Assembly (NCBI RefSeq): GCF_025380365.1
Contig: NZ_JAOCQF010000001.1
Location: forward strand, 372,001-436,000
Direction: 5' to 3'
Length of the DNA stretch: 64,000 bases
From: Albidovulum sediminis
GTDB taxonomy: Bacteria > Pseudomonadota > Alphaproteobacteria > Rhodobacterales > Rhodobacteraceae
In this document: positions 57,118 through 64,000 of the stretch, piece after piece
Layout: each line of letters starts with the position of its first letter
Position numbering within the stretch: the first letter of the stretch is position 1
The notes under the pieces: generated by a model
Databases searched by the model: none
The model's input: only the letters and a program-made list of their open reading frames with translations
Told to the model about the DNA's origin: nothing
Position numbers and translations under genes: made by a program

Positions 57118-58355
57118 GCGACCGGCCCCCGTCCGCAGCGGGGGATGCCCGCGCGCCCTGGCGCCGCCTGCCCGCCGGCATCTGGGCGCTGGGCCTTGTG
57201 TCGATGCTGATGGATGTCTCGTCCGAGATGATCCATGCGCTGCTGCCGGTCTACCTGGTGGTGGGGCTGGGCACGACGACGCTGACCGTGGGTATCATCG
57301 AGGGTATCGCCGAGGCGACGGCGGCGATCACCAAGGTCTTCTCGGGCGCGATCAGCGACCGCGTCGGCCGGCGCAAGGACCTCGCGGCGCTGGGCTACGG
57401 CCTGGCCGCGGTGACGAAGCCGGTCTTTCCGCTGGCGCCGACCGTGGGCTGGCTGGTCGCCGCGCGATTTATCGACCGGGTCGGAAAGGGCATCCGCGGC
57501 GCCCCCCGCGATGCGCTGGTGGCCGACATCGCGCCGCCCGACCTGCGCGGCGCGGCCTTCGGGTTGCGGCAGTCGCTGGATACGGCGGGGGCTTTCCTCG
57601 GGCCGCTTGTGGCCATCGGGCTGATGTGGCTTTTCGCCGACGATTTCGCCGCGGTCTTCTGGGTGGCGGTGGTCCCGGCCTTCGCGGCGCTGGCGCTGAT
57701 CCTGTTCGCCGTCCACGAACCGCCGCGCCCGGCAGGGCTGCGGAGGGTCCGCAACCCGCTGTCCCGGCGCGAGCTTGCTGGGCTTGGCGGGGTCTACTGG
57801 TGGGTCGTGGCCGTGGCTGCGGTCTTCTCGCTGGCGCGCTTCAGCGAGGCGTTCCTGATCCTGCGGGCCGAGGGAGCGGGCCTTTCGCTGATGCTCGTGC
57901 CGCTGGTGCTGGTGGTGCTGAACATCGCCTATGCGCTGTCGGCCTATCCCGCGGGCGCACTGTCGGACAGCATCAACCGCATCGGCCTGCTGGTGGTGGG
58001 GCTGGTCCTGCTGATCGCAGCCGATCTCGTCCTGGCACTCGTGCCCGGCCTTCCGGGGATCGTAGCGGGGGTGATCCTGTGGGGGCTGCACATGGGGTTC
58101 ACGCAAGGGATCCTTGCCGCGCTCGTGGCCGACAGCGCCCCGCCCGATGTGCGCGGCACCGCATTCGGCGTGTTCAACCTCGTGACCGGCGCGGCCCTAC
58201 TGGCGGCAAGCGTCCTTGCGGGGCTTCTCTGGGACGCGTTCGGCGCCCGGTGGACCTTTCTCGCCGGTGCCGCCTTCGGCCTTCTGGCGATCGGCGGGCT
58301 GATCGCGCTGCACCGTCGGCTGGCCGAAGACCGGCGCGGGACGGACGAGGGGTAA
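57114..58355 (+). CDS. MFS transporter
   Basis: The protein (413 aa) has twelve predicted helices, loop motif GAISDRVGRRKD after helix 2 and RFIDRVGKGIRGAPRDALVAD, typical of the YfcJ/arabinose-efflux-like MFS group. GTG at 57114 overlaps the ATPase stop (GTGA), so it belongs to the same transcript. The substrate is unknown; the position suggests export of a metal complex or toxic compound. Confidence 0.87.
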   Translation: MSDRPPSAAGDARAPWRRLPAGIWALGLVSMLMDVSSEMIHALLPVYLVVGLGTTTLTVGIIEGIAEATAAITKVFSGAISDRVGRRKDLAALGYGLAAVTKPVFPLAPTVGWLVAARFIDRVGKGIRGAPRDALVADIAPPDLRGAAFGLRQSLDTAGAFLGPLVAIGLMWLFADDFAAVFWVAVVPAFAALALILFAVHEPPRPAGLRRVRNPLSRRELAGLGGVYWWVVAVAAVFSLARFSEAFLILRAEGAGLSLMLVPLVLVVLNIAYALSAYPAGALSDSINRIGLLVVGLVLLIAADLVLALVPGLPGIVAGVILWGLHMGFTQGILAALVADSAPPDVRGTAFGVFNLVTGAALLAASVLAGLLWDAFGARWTFLAGAAFGLLAIGGLIALHRRLAEDRRGTDEG

Positions 58356-58399
58356 GCGGCGCCCTTTCCAGCGCGGCGGCAAGGCCCTAGTCTTTCCCC

Positions 58400-59188
58400 A
58401 TGCGTCGCTCCGCCGCCCTTTTCGCCGCGCTCCTCCTCGCCCCGCAGGCGGGGGCGGATCCCTTGACCGCGTGGCACCCGAACGCCGCCGACCTGTGCCT
58501 TGTGCCGCCCTACGACGGCGCGGGGGGCGAGGAACCGGCCTCGCTTCACGCGCTTCTGGAGGCGGTCGAGGCGCTCGACCCCGCGCCCGACCCGCTGCTG
58601 GCCGTGCTGGCCGACACCGGCGCGGCGGTCTGCCTCGAGGATCGCCCGACCACGGTGCGCGGCGCCTACAACGTCGAGCGCAACCTGATCGAACTGCGCG
58701 CCGACCTCGACCAGGGGGAACGCCTGCTGATCCTGATCCACGAACTTCGCCACCTCGAACAGTTCGGCCGCGGCTTCTGCCCCTCGACCGACTTCGACCT
58801 CGAGGAGGCGGTGCGCTTCACCTACATGGTGGAGGCCGATGCGCAGGCCATCGCCACCCTCTACGCCTGGCGGCTGAGAGAGGCGGGCGACGCGCGGGCC
58901 TGGGACGCCATCGCGCGGCTCAGGGAATACGCCGACATCGGCGCGGTCTTTGCCGATGCCATGCGCCATGGCGCCGCGCCCGAGACGGCGGTCGCCGCCG
59001 CCTTCGACGCCTGGTTCACCTCGCCCTGGCGGGTGGAGAGCTACCGGCTGTCCACCTGCACCGCCTATCTCGACCGGCTCGACGACAGCAAGCGCCTGCG
59101 CAGCTACGCCCCCTTGCCGGAGGGCTATTTCGCGCGCCTCTGCACCCTGCCGGACGGCACCGGCTATCCCTGCACCCTGCCGGACTGA
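58400..59188 (+). CDS. Secreted DUF6782-type putative metallopeptidase
   Basis: The protein (262 aa) has a signal peptide (1-20) and a zinc-protease-like motif HELRHLEQ (near residue 115), followed about 30 residues later by EADAQAIA, which could supply the third ligand. The overall pattern fits the DUF6782 family as I recall it. The C-terminus contains a short tandem repeat (CTLPDGTGYPCTLPD). It lies 44 nt after the MFS gene and converges on the GFA gene. Confidence 0.75.
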   Translation: MRRSAALFAALLLAPQAGADPLTAWHPNAADLCLVPPYDGAGGEEPASLHALLEAVEALDPAPDPLLAVLADTGAAVCLEDRPTTVRGAYNVERNLIELRADLDQGERLLILIHELRHLEQFGRGFCPSTDFDLEEAVRFTYMVEADAQAIATLYAWRLREAGDARAWDAIARLREYADIGAVFADAMRHGAAPETAVAAAFDAWFTSPWRVESYRLSTCTAYLDRLDDSKRLRSYAPLPEGYFARLCTLPDGTGYPCTLPD

Positions 59189-59200
59189 AAGGGCGCGCGG

Positions 59201-59629
59201 CTACTCGGCCACCATCTCGCCCGACCCGCCGAAATCGGCCGGGAAGTCGCGGAACTTGGGCAGGCCATCCTTCATCCGCAGCGCGGTCTCGCCGTAGTTC
59301 ACATGCACGCCCGGCTTGAAGTCCACCGAGGGCAGGAGGGCGGCATAGACGTCGACAAGCTTCAGGCCCGGATGCCCGGTCATCAGGTGCCCGCCGCATC
59401 TGGTGCACCACTGCCGGTCGCTGGCCGGGGTCTTGTTATAGCGGCCGACGAACTCCGCCCCCTTGCTCACCCGGACCTTCGCCGGATCCCAGAGCGTGAA
59501 GGCGTTGACCGGCCCCGCCGACCAGTGGCGACAACTGTCGCAGTGGCAATATCCCATCGCGACCGGATCGCCCTCGGCCTCGATCTCGACCGCGCCGCAG
59601 AAACAGGTACCCTTGTGAACCGCTGCCAT
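59201..59629 (-). CDS. GFA-family (Mss4-like) zinc protein
   Basis: The protein (142 aa) is of the glutathione-dependent formaldehyde-activating enzyme family: zinc-binding cysteines in TCFCG, CHCDSC and CTRCGGHL. Members are often annotated as S-(hydroxymethyl)glutathione synthase, but most are unproven. ATG at 59627-59629 follows GGGAGGG. It stands as a single gene between convergent neighbours. Confidence 0.85.
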   Translation of the reverse strand: MAAVHKGTCFCGAVEIEAEGDPVAMGYCHCDSCRHWSAGPVNAFTLWDPAKVRVSKGAEFVGRYNKTPASDRQWCTRCGGHLMTGHPGLKLVDVYAALLPSVDFKPGVHVNYGETALRMKDGLPKFRDFPADFGGSGEMVAE

Positions 59630-59718
59630 TCTTCCCTCCCTGATGAACGGAGGTTTCCGGCCTGCATCACTACCCCGCGCCATGCTATCACGGCGCGGGC
59701 CGGGCCACTACCGGCGCG

Positions 59719-60084
59719 TCAGTCGAAATCGAAGATCTCGCTGAGGAAGCTCTTGCGGCGATGCGACCGTCGGCCGTCGCGGTCGTCGCTGTCGTCATGG
59801 CGGCGGTCGTCGTGGCGGCGGTCGTGATGGCGGTCGTCATACCGGCGCTCATCGTGGTCGCGGCGGTCCTGACGCGGGGCGGGGCGCGCTTCCGCACGCG
59901 GGTCGGGCCGCCCCGCCGCTTCCCTCCGGGGTTCGTCGAGCGCCACCGCGGGCGTCGCCCGGTCGATGATCTTGTCAAGCTCGCCGCGGTCGAGCCAGAC
60001 GCCCCGGCACTTCGGGCAATAGTCGATCTCGACCCCGTGCCGCTCCGTCATCACCAGTTCGGCGCCATCCACCGGACATTGCAT
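59719..60084 (-). CDS. Zinc-ribbon (zf-TFIIB) protein with His/Asp/Arg repeat tail
   Basis: The protein (121 aa) opens with a TFIIB-type zinc ribbon (residues 1-40: MQCPVDGAEL...DYCPKCRGVWLDRGELDKII). A charged tail built of DDRHHDRR-like repeats (residues 75-110) and a conserved end (SFLSEIFDFD) follow. ATG at 60082-60084 has GGAG upstream. Such proteins are common in proteobacteria and their function is unknown; the His/Asp tail could bind metal. Confidence 0.8.
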   Translation of the reverse strand: MQCPVDGAELVMTERHGVEIDYCPKCRGVWLDRGELDKIIDRATPAVALDEPRREAAGRPDPRAEARPAPRQDRRDHDERRYDDRHHDRRHDDRRHDDSDDRDGRRSHRRKSFLSEIFDFD

Positions 60085-60176
60085 CCCGTCATCTCCTGTC
60101 GTTGTCCGATCCCCATATGGGGGCGCGGTCGCGACAGGCAAGACGGGCCGGCGGAATGCCGCGGGTTGGCAGGCGG

Positions 60177-61895
60177 TCAGGTGCGCACGCCGGCGAACCG
60201 CTTCTGCCAGTCCTCGCGCTCCTCGTCCGCGATCTTGCGGAAGAGAACCTCGGGCGTCTCGAAGGCGTGGCCTGCGGGCAGGACCGAAAGCGCCTCGGCG
60301 ATCGGGCCGGGCCAGCTGCGGTCATCGGTTCCCATCGCCGCCAGCATCCGGGCGGAGGCATCGGGGATGAAGGGTTCGGACAGGACCGCGTAAAGCCGCA
60401 CGAGGTTCAGCCCCAGCCGCGTCATCGCCGCCGCCCGCTCCGGGTCCTCCTTGAAGACGGTCCAGGGCGCGGCCGACTGCAGGTATTCGTTGCCCGCGAC
60501 CCAGATCGCGCGCAACTCCGCCGCCGCCTTGCGGACCTCCATCGCCTCCATGTGGCCCTCATAGGCCCGCACGCGCGTCTCCAGTTCCGCGATCAGCGCC
60601 GCCGCCCGTTCTCCGGTCTGCCCGCCCTCGGGCACCAACTCGCCGAACTTCGAGCGGCAGAACTTGGTCACCCGGCTTACGAAGTTGCCCAGCACGTCGG
60701 CCAGGTCCTTGTTCACGCTCGCCTGGAAATTCTCCCAGGTGAACTCGCTGTCCGAGTTCTCCGGCGCGTGGGACAGAAGCCACCAGCGCCAGTAGTCCGC
60801 CGGCAGGATACTGAGCGCCTGGTCCATGAAGACGCCGCGGCCCTGGGAGGTGGAGAACTGGCCGCCGTCGTAGTTCAGGTAGTTGAAGGACTTGATGTAG
60901 TCGACGAGCTTCCAGGGCTCGTCCGAGCCGATGATCGTCGCCGGGAACGACAGCGTGTGGAAGGGCACGTTGTCCTTGCCCATGAACTGCACATAGGTCA
61001 CGTCGTGCGCGCCCTTGTCGGTGCGCCACCAGCGTTCCCAGGCGGCATCGTCCAGCCCGTGCGCGTCGGCCCATTCGGCGGTCCCCGCGATGTATTCGAT
61101 CGGCGCGTCGAACCAGACGTAGAAGACCTTGCCCTCCATCCCCTGCCAGGGCGCGCCTGCGAACTGCGCCGGCACGCCCCAGGCGAGGTCGCGGGTGATG
61201 CCCCGGTCCTGCAACCCCTCGCCGTCGTTCAGCCATTTCTTCGCGATTGAGGTGGTCAGCACCGGCCAGCCGGTCTTGCTGTCGATCCACTCCGCCAGCC
61301 GCTCCTTCAGCACGCGCTGGCGCAGGTAAAGGTGCTTGGTCTCGCGCAGTTCGAGATCGGTCGAGCCCGAGACGGCCGAACGCGGGTTGATCAGGTCGGT
61401 CGGGTCAAGCTGCTTGGTGCAGTTCTCGCACTGGTCGCCGCGCGCTCGGTCGTAGCCGCAGTTCGGGCAGGTACCCTCGATATAGCGGTCGGGCAGGAAG
61501 CGGTCGTCGGCCCTCGAGAACATCTGCTTCTCGACCACCTCGGCGATCAGCCCCTGCTCGCCCAGCCGGCGGGCGAAATGCTGCGTCAGCCGGTGGTTGC
61601 GCGCCGAGGAGGAACGGCCGAAATGATCGAACGACAACCGGAACCCGCGCGCGATTTCGGCCTGCACCCCGTGCATCTCGGCGCAATACTCCGCCACCGG
61701 CTTGCCCGCCTTGGCGGCGGCCAGTTCGGCCGGCGTGCCATGTTCGTCGGTGGCGCAGATGAACATCACCTCGTTCCCGCGCATGCGCATGTAGCGGGCG
61801 TAGAGGTCGGCCGGCAGCTGCGAGCCGACGAGGTTGCCGAGATGCTTGATCCCGTTGATGTAGGGGATCGCCGAGGTGATCAGAATCCGGGCCAT
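60177..61895 (-). CDS. metG: Methionyl-tRNA synthetase
   Basis: This 572-residue class I synthetase charges tRNA-Met. The HIGH-like motif is HLGN in [14 protein letters not shown] near the N-terminus; the zinc knuckle has [17 protein letters not shown]; the KMSKS position reads [11 protein letters not shown], a variant in which the first Lys is absent but which fits a known MetG subclass. ATG at 61893-61895 starts [12 protein letters not shown]; the frame upstream is not homologous. The zinc-ribbon gene lies 92 bp downstream on the same strand. Confidence 0.95.
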   Translation of the reverse strand: MARILITSAIPYINGIKHLGNLVGSQLPADLYARYMRMRGNEVMFICATDEHGTPAELAAAKAGKPVAEYCAEMHGVQAEIARGFRLSFDHFGRSSSARNHRLTQHFARRLGEQGLIAEVVEKQMFSRADDRFLPDRYIEGTCPNCGYDRARGDQCENCTKQLDPTDLINPRSAVSGSTDLELRETKHLYLRQRVLKERLAEWIDSKTGWPVLTTSIAKKWLNDGEGLQDRGITRDLAWGVPAQFAGAPWQGMEGKVFYVWFDAPIEYIAGTAEWADAHGLDDAAWERWWRTDKGAHDVTYVQFMGKDNVPFHTLSFPATIIGSDEPWKLVDYIKSFNYLNYDGGQFSTSQGRGVFMDQALSILPADYWRWWLLSHAPENSDSEFTWENFQASVNKDLADVLGNFVSRVTKFCRSKFGELVPEGGQTGERAAALIAELETRVRAYEGHMEAMEVRKAAAELRAIWVAGNEYLQSAAPWTVFKEDPERAAAMTRLGLNLVRLYAVLSEPFIPDASARMLAAMGTDDRSWPGPIAEALSVLPAGHAFETPEVLFRKIADEEREDWQKRFAGVRT

Positions 61896-62012
61896 GCGCG
61901 CGCCTTTCCCTTGTGTCCCGGCCCCTTTATCGCCCCTCGGCGCGAAGGGCCAGAGGGCACGCGGACCCCGCGCCGCCACCCCTTCTTCTTTTCGGAAATA
62001 TCCTCGGGGGGC

Positions 62013-62035
62013 GCGGGGGGCAGACGGCCCCCCGC
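62013..62035 (-). terminator. G-rich hairpin terminator followed by GAGGATATTT
   Basis: GCGGGGGGC at 62013-62021 pairs with GCCCCCCGC at 62027-62035 around a 5-nt loop. On the minus strand, downstream of the MFS gene, it is followed by CCCCCCGAGGATATTTCCG, a sequence style I recall as recurrent after genes in Rhodobacterales. Confidence 0.65.
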
Positions 62036-62069
62036 TCTCCTTCAGACCCGCCTCTTCAAACCCGCAGCT

Positions 62070-63323
62070 TCAGCCGTCGCGCGGCGTCCGACGGAACAGC
62101 CGCCCGGCGATGAACGAGGTGCGCGGGGTGTAGATGTAGGGGGTGCGCGGGCCGACCGAGGGGCGCGCCCGCATCCTCAGGATGCCGAAACCGATCAGCA
62201 GGACATGGATCACCGCGATGAAGACGAACATCGCCGAGGGGCCATAGGCCTCGATCAGCCACGAGGCGGCGGCGGGCGAGGCGATGGCGCCGACCGCGTA
62301 GAGGAACATCAGCGCCGCCGAAAGCTCCACCCGCTCGTCGTCCTGCGCAAAGTCGTGGGCATGCGCGGTCGAGAGCGAATAGATCGGCATCGTGGTCGCA
62401 CCGAAGAAGGCAGCCCCCGCAAAGACCGCGACGGTGCCCATCCCCGACACCGCGATTGTCACCGCGCAGGACAGGATCGCCACCACCGAGATGCCGATCA
62501 GGACGTGGCGGCGGTCATGGCGGTCGGCCAGCCAGCCGAGCGGGAACTGCACCAGCGCGCCGCCGACGACGAAGGCGGCGAGGAAAAGCGCGATCATGTC
62601 CTGCGTCAGCCCGACCTCGAGCCCGTAGATGGGCCCGACCATGCGGAAGGCGGCACTCGTCACCCCCGACACCACGACGCCAAGCGCGGCCAGCGGCGAG
62701 CGTTGCCAGGCCAGCCCCGGACGCAGGCGCGGGGCCAGCGGCATGCCCGGCTCCTCGGCCTTGGAGACGAGCATCGGCAGCAGCGCCGCGCAGCACAGGA
62801 GTGCGAGCATGTTGTAGGAGAAATAGGCGGCGGGCGTCAGCACCCCGATGACCAGCTGTGCCGCCAGCGACCCGCCGGTATCGACGACGCGGTATATGCC
62901 CATCGCGCGGCCCCGCGTCTCGTTCGTGACCTTGGCCTGAAGCCAGGCCTCGATCACCGTGTAGGCGCCCGCGACGCAGAGACCCGAGAGCATCCTGAGC
63001 CCCGCCCAGGCCAGCGGATCGACGATCATCATGTGGGCGATGACGCCGATCGTTCCCGAGGCGGTAAAGGCGCCGAAGGCGCGCGAATGGCCAACCGCCC
63101 CGATCAGGCGCGGCGCCCACCAGCAGCCGATGAAGAAGCCGAAGAAATGCGCCGACCCCATGGTGCCGATCTCGGCCTTGGAGAATCCGAGTTCCACCCC
63201 CGACAGCGCGTCGAGCGGCGCGACTGACCCGGTGCCGAGTTGCAGGAACACGACCGACAGGAAAAGGGCGGCGAAGGAGATCAGAAGGCGCATCGCGGGG
63301 GCTCTTGCAGGTGCCGCCACCAT
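62070..63323 (-). CDS. MFS transporter, YcaD-like
   Basis: This 417-residue protein has twelve helices. Family marks are GSAHFFGFFIGCWWAPRLIGAVGHSRAFG between helices 2 and 3 and GWLADRHDRRHVLIG after helix 8. The group is usually assigned to small-solute or drug export, unproven. ATG at 63321-63323 follows GGAGG; an ATG ten codons later is the alternative. Confidence 0.87.
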   Translation of the reverse strand: MVAAPARAPAMRLLISFAALFLSVVFLQLGTGSVAPLDALSGVELGFSKAEIGTMGSAHFFGFFIGCWWAPRLIGAVGHSRAFGAFTASGTIGVIAHMMIVDPLAWAGLRMLSGLCVAGAYTVIEAWLQAKVTNETRGRAMGIYRVVDTGGSLAAQLVIGVLTPAAYFSYNMLALLCCAALLPMLVSKAEEPGMPLAPRLRPGLAWQRSPLAALGVVVSGVTSAAFRMVGPIYGLEVGLTQDMIALFLAAFVVGGALVQFPLGWLADRHDRRHVLIGISVVAILSCAVTIAVSGMGTVAVFAGAAFFGATTMPIYSLSTAHAHDFAQDDERVELSAALMFLYAVGAIASPAAASWLIEAYGPSAMFVFIAVIHVLLIGFGILRMRARPSVGPRTPYIYTPRTSFIAGRLFRRTPRDG

Positions 63324-63375
63324 GTCGCCTCCGGCGCCGGTTGCCCAGAGCGAAAACGCAGGCCGGGGGCGGAAA

Positions 63376-63951
63376 TCAGGGCGACAGCACCAGCCGCGCC
63401 AGGATCTTCAGCCGCACCTCGTCGCCCACCAAGTCGGCAAAGCCGGTCGCGCCGAACTCCGACCGCCGCACCGTTCCCGTCAGTTGCACCGCAAGACGCT
63501 CACGGTAGCCCGGATCGGTCCCCTGAGGGCGGAAGACGCGGGCCGAAAGCGTGACCGGCCGGGTCTGGCCGCGCAGGGTCAGCATGCCGGTCACCACCGC
63601 CGCATCGCCCTCGCGGCGGAACCCCGTGCTCTCGAAGCTGATCTTGGGGAAGCGGTCAGTGGCCAGCACGCCATCGCTTTTCATCGCCTGCGTGGCGAAA
63701 GGGATGTTCGCGACCGCACCCGCGGCGTCAAGGACGACCAGCGCCCGGCTGTTGGCCGCGCGATCGAAGTCGAGCGTCAGGTCCGCCTCCGCGACCGGGA
63801 AGGTGCCGCGAATCGTGCCCTCGTTGAACCCCACCTCGAAGCCGACAAGCGACCCCTCGGCCTGAAGGACGTAATCGAGCGGCCTGGCGGTGGCGGGCGG
63901 GGCCAGCCCCGCCGCAAGGCCGATCAGCAGGGCCGCGAGGGCTGGGCGCAT
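63376..63951 (-). CDS. YceI-family periplasmic lipid-binding protein
   Basis: The protein (191 aa) has a signal peptide (1-22, cleavage after ATA). The YceI lipocalin-like barrel follows: YVLQAEGSLVGFEVGFNEGTIRGTFPVAEADLTLDFDRA, AMKSDGVLATDRFPKISFES and FGATGFADLVGDEVRLKI. YceI proteins bind isoprenoid or amide lipids in the periplasm. ATG at 63949-63951 follows GGAG. A C-terminal fragment of a further minus-strand gene may end just upstream. Confidence 0.9.
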   Translation of the reverse strand: MRPALAALLIGLAAGLAPPATARPLDYVLQAEGSLVGFEVGFNEGTIRGTFPVAEADLTLDFDRAANSRALVVLDAAGAVANIPFATQAMKSDGVLATDRFPKISFESTGFRREGDAAVVTGMLTLRGQTRPVTLSARVFRPQGTDPGYRERLAVQLTGTVRRSEFGATGFADLVGDEVRLKILARLVLSP

Positions 63952-64000
63952 GGCGACTCCGTCAGGGGGCGGCGGCGGTCCGACGGCGCCGGATTCCGCG

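Noticed and set aside
63964-64000. C-terminal end of a further minus-strand gene at the window edge
   Set aside because: A minus-strand frame reads RGIRRRRTAAAP and stops with TGA at 63964-63966. Twelve low-complexity codons are not enough to support a gene call, although a gene ending here would be well placed in front of the YceI gene.

Overview
The window looks like chromosome from a GC-rich alphaproteobacterium of the Rhodobacterales (Rhodobacter, Paracoccus or Defluviimonas type). Pointers are the dense co-oriented operons with 1- to 8-nt overlaps, the class I PHA synthase, the NDUFS4-like complex I protein, a LexA-type box of the GAAC-N7-GAAC kind in front of uvrB, and a G-rich terminator followed by GAGGATATTT after an MFS gene. 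The organism is inferred from gene families and style; no marker gene settles the genus.

Layout. 1-5.3 kb: surface carbohydrate or maturation genes (a fused two-domain glycosyltransferase, a radical SAM protein, UDP-glucose 6-dehydrogenase). 5.3-6.6 kb: an IS6-family remnant, a complete IS6-family element and tRNA-Ser(GCT). 6.7-13.3 kb: a GST, then a BMP-type nucleoside ABC transporter operon ending in a cytosine-deaminase-like amidohydrolase. 13.4-25.7 kb: an unusual catabolic-looking cluster made of an aldehyde dehydrogenase, three tandem small cupins, a UGT-type glycosyltransferase and a polyamine-type ABC transporter on the minus strand; divergent from it are a GntR regulator with two winged helices and a second, paralogous glycosyltransferase, and then a BetI-like regulator and an MttB-like methyltransferase. 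A 14-bp motif is shared by the GntR/transporter intergenic region and the promoter region of the nucleoside operon, which suggests one regulon.

27.06-37.54 kb: a 10.5-kb integrative element bounded by an 18-bp direct repeat that duplicates the 3' end of tRNA-Arg(TCT). It carries a tyrosine integrase, a MerR-like regulator behind a large dyad, a RecA-like ATPase, several very small genes, and only three virion genes: HK97 protease, HK97 major capsid and tape measure. It has no terminase, portal or other tail genes, so it is a candidate phage satellite or a strongly reduced prophage. Short repeats with a CGGGACAC core, two at each end, look like integrase arm sites.

37.6-47.8 kb: housekeeping and metabolic genes (GNAT, complex I accessory subunit, Tsx-like porin, MerR regulator, methyltransferase, a PanB-fold enzyme lacking two metal ligands, uvrB, PHA synthase, beta-CASP nuclease). 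47.8-58.4 kb: a two-component system and an envelope redox cluster: PepSY protein, cytochrome b561, Asp-rich protein, DUF2271 protein with a flavinylation motif, PepSY/flavodoxin/reductase fusion, ApbE flavin transferase, P-type metal ATPase and MFS exporter. Three copies of an 11-bp-period direct repeat sit in front of the regulator and target genes. 58.4-64 kb: a predicted secreted metallopeptidase, a GFA-type protein, a zinc-ribbon protein, metG, an MFS transporter and a YceI protein.

The best candidates for something undescribed are the glycosyltransferase/cupin/methyltransferase cluster, the minimal capsid-plus-tape-measure element, and the flavinylated redox cluster with its own regulator boxes.
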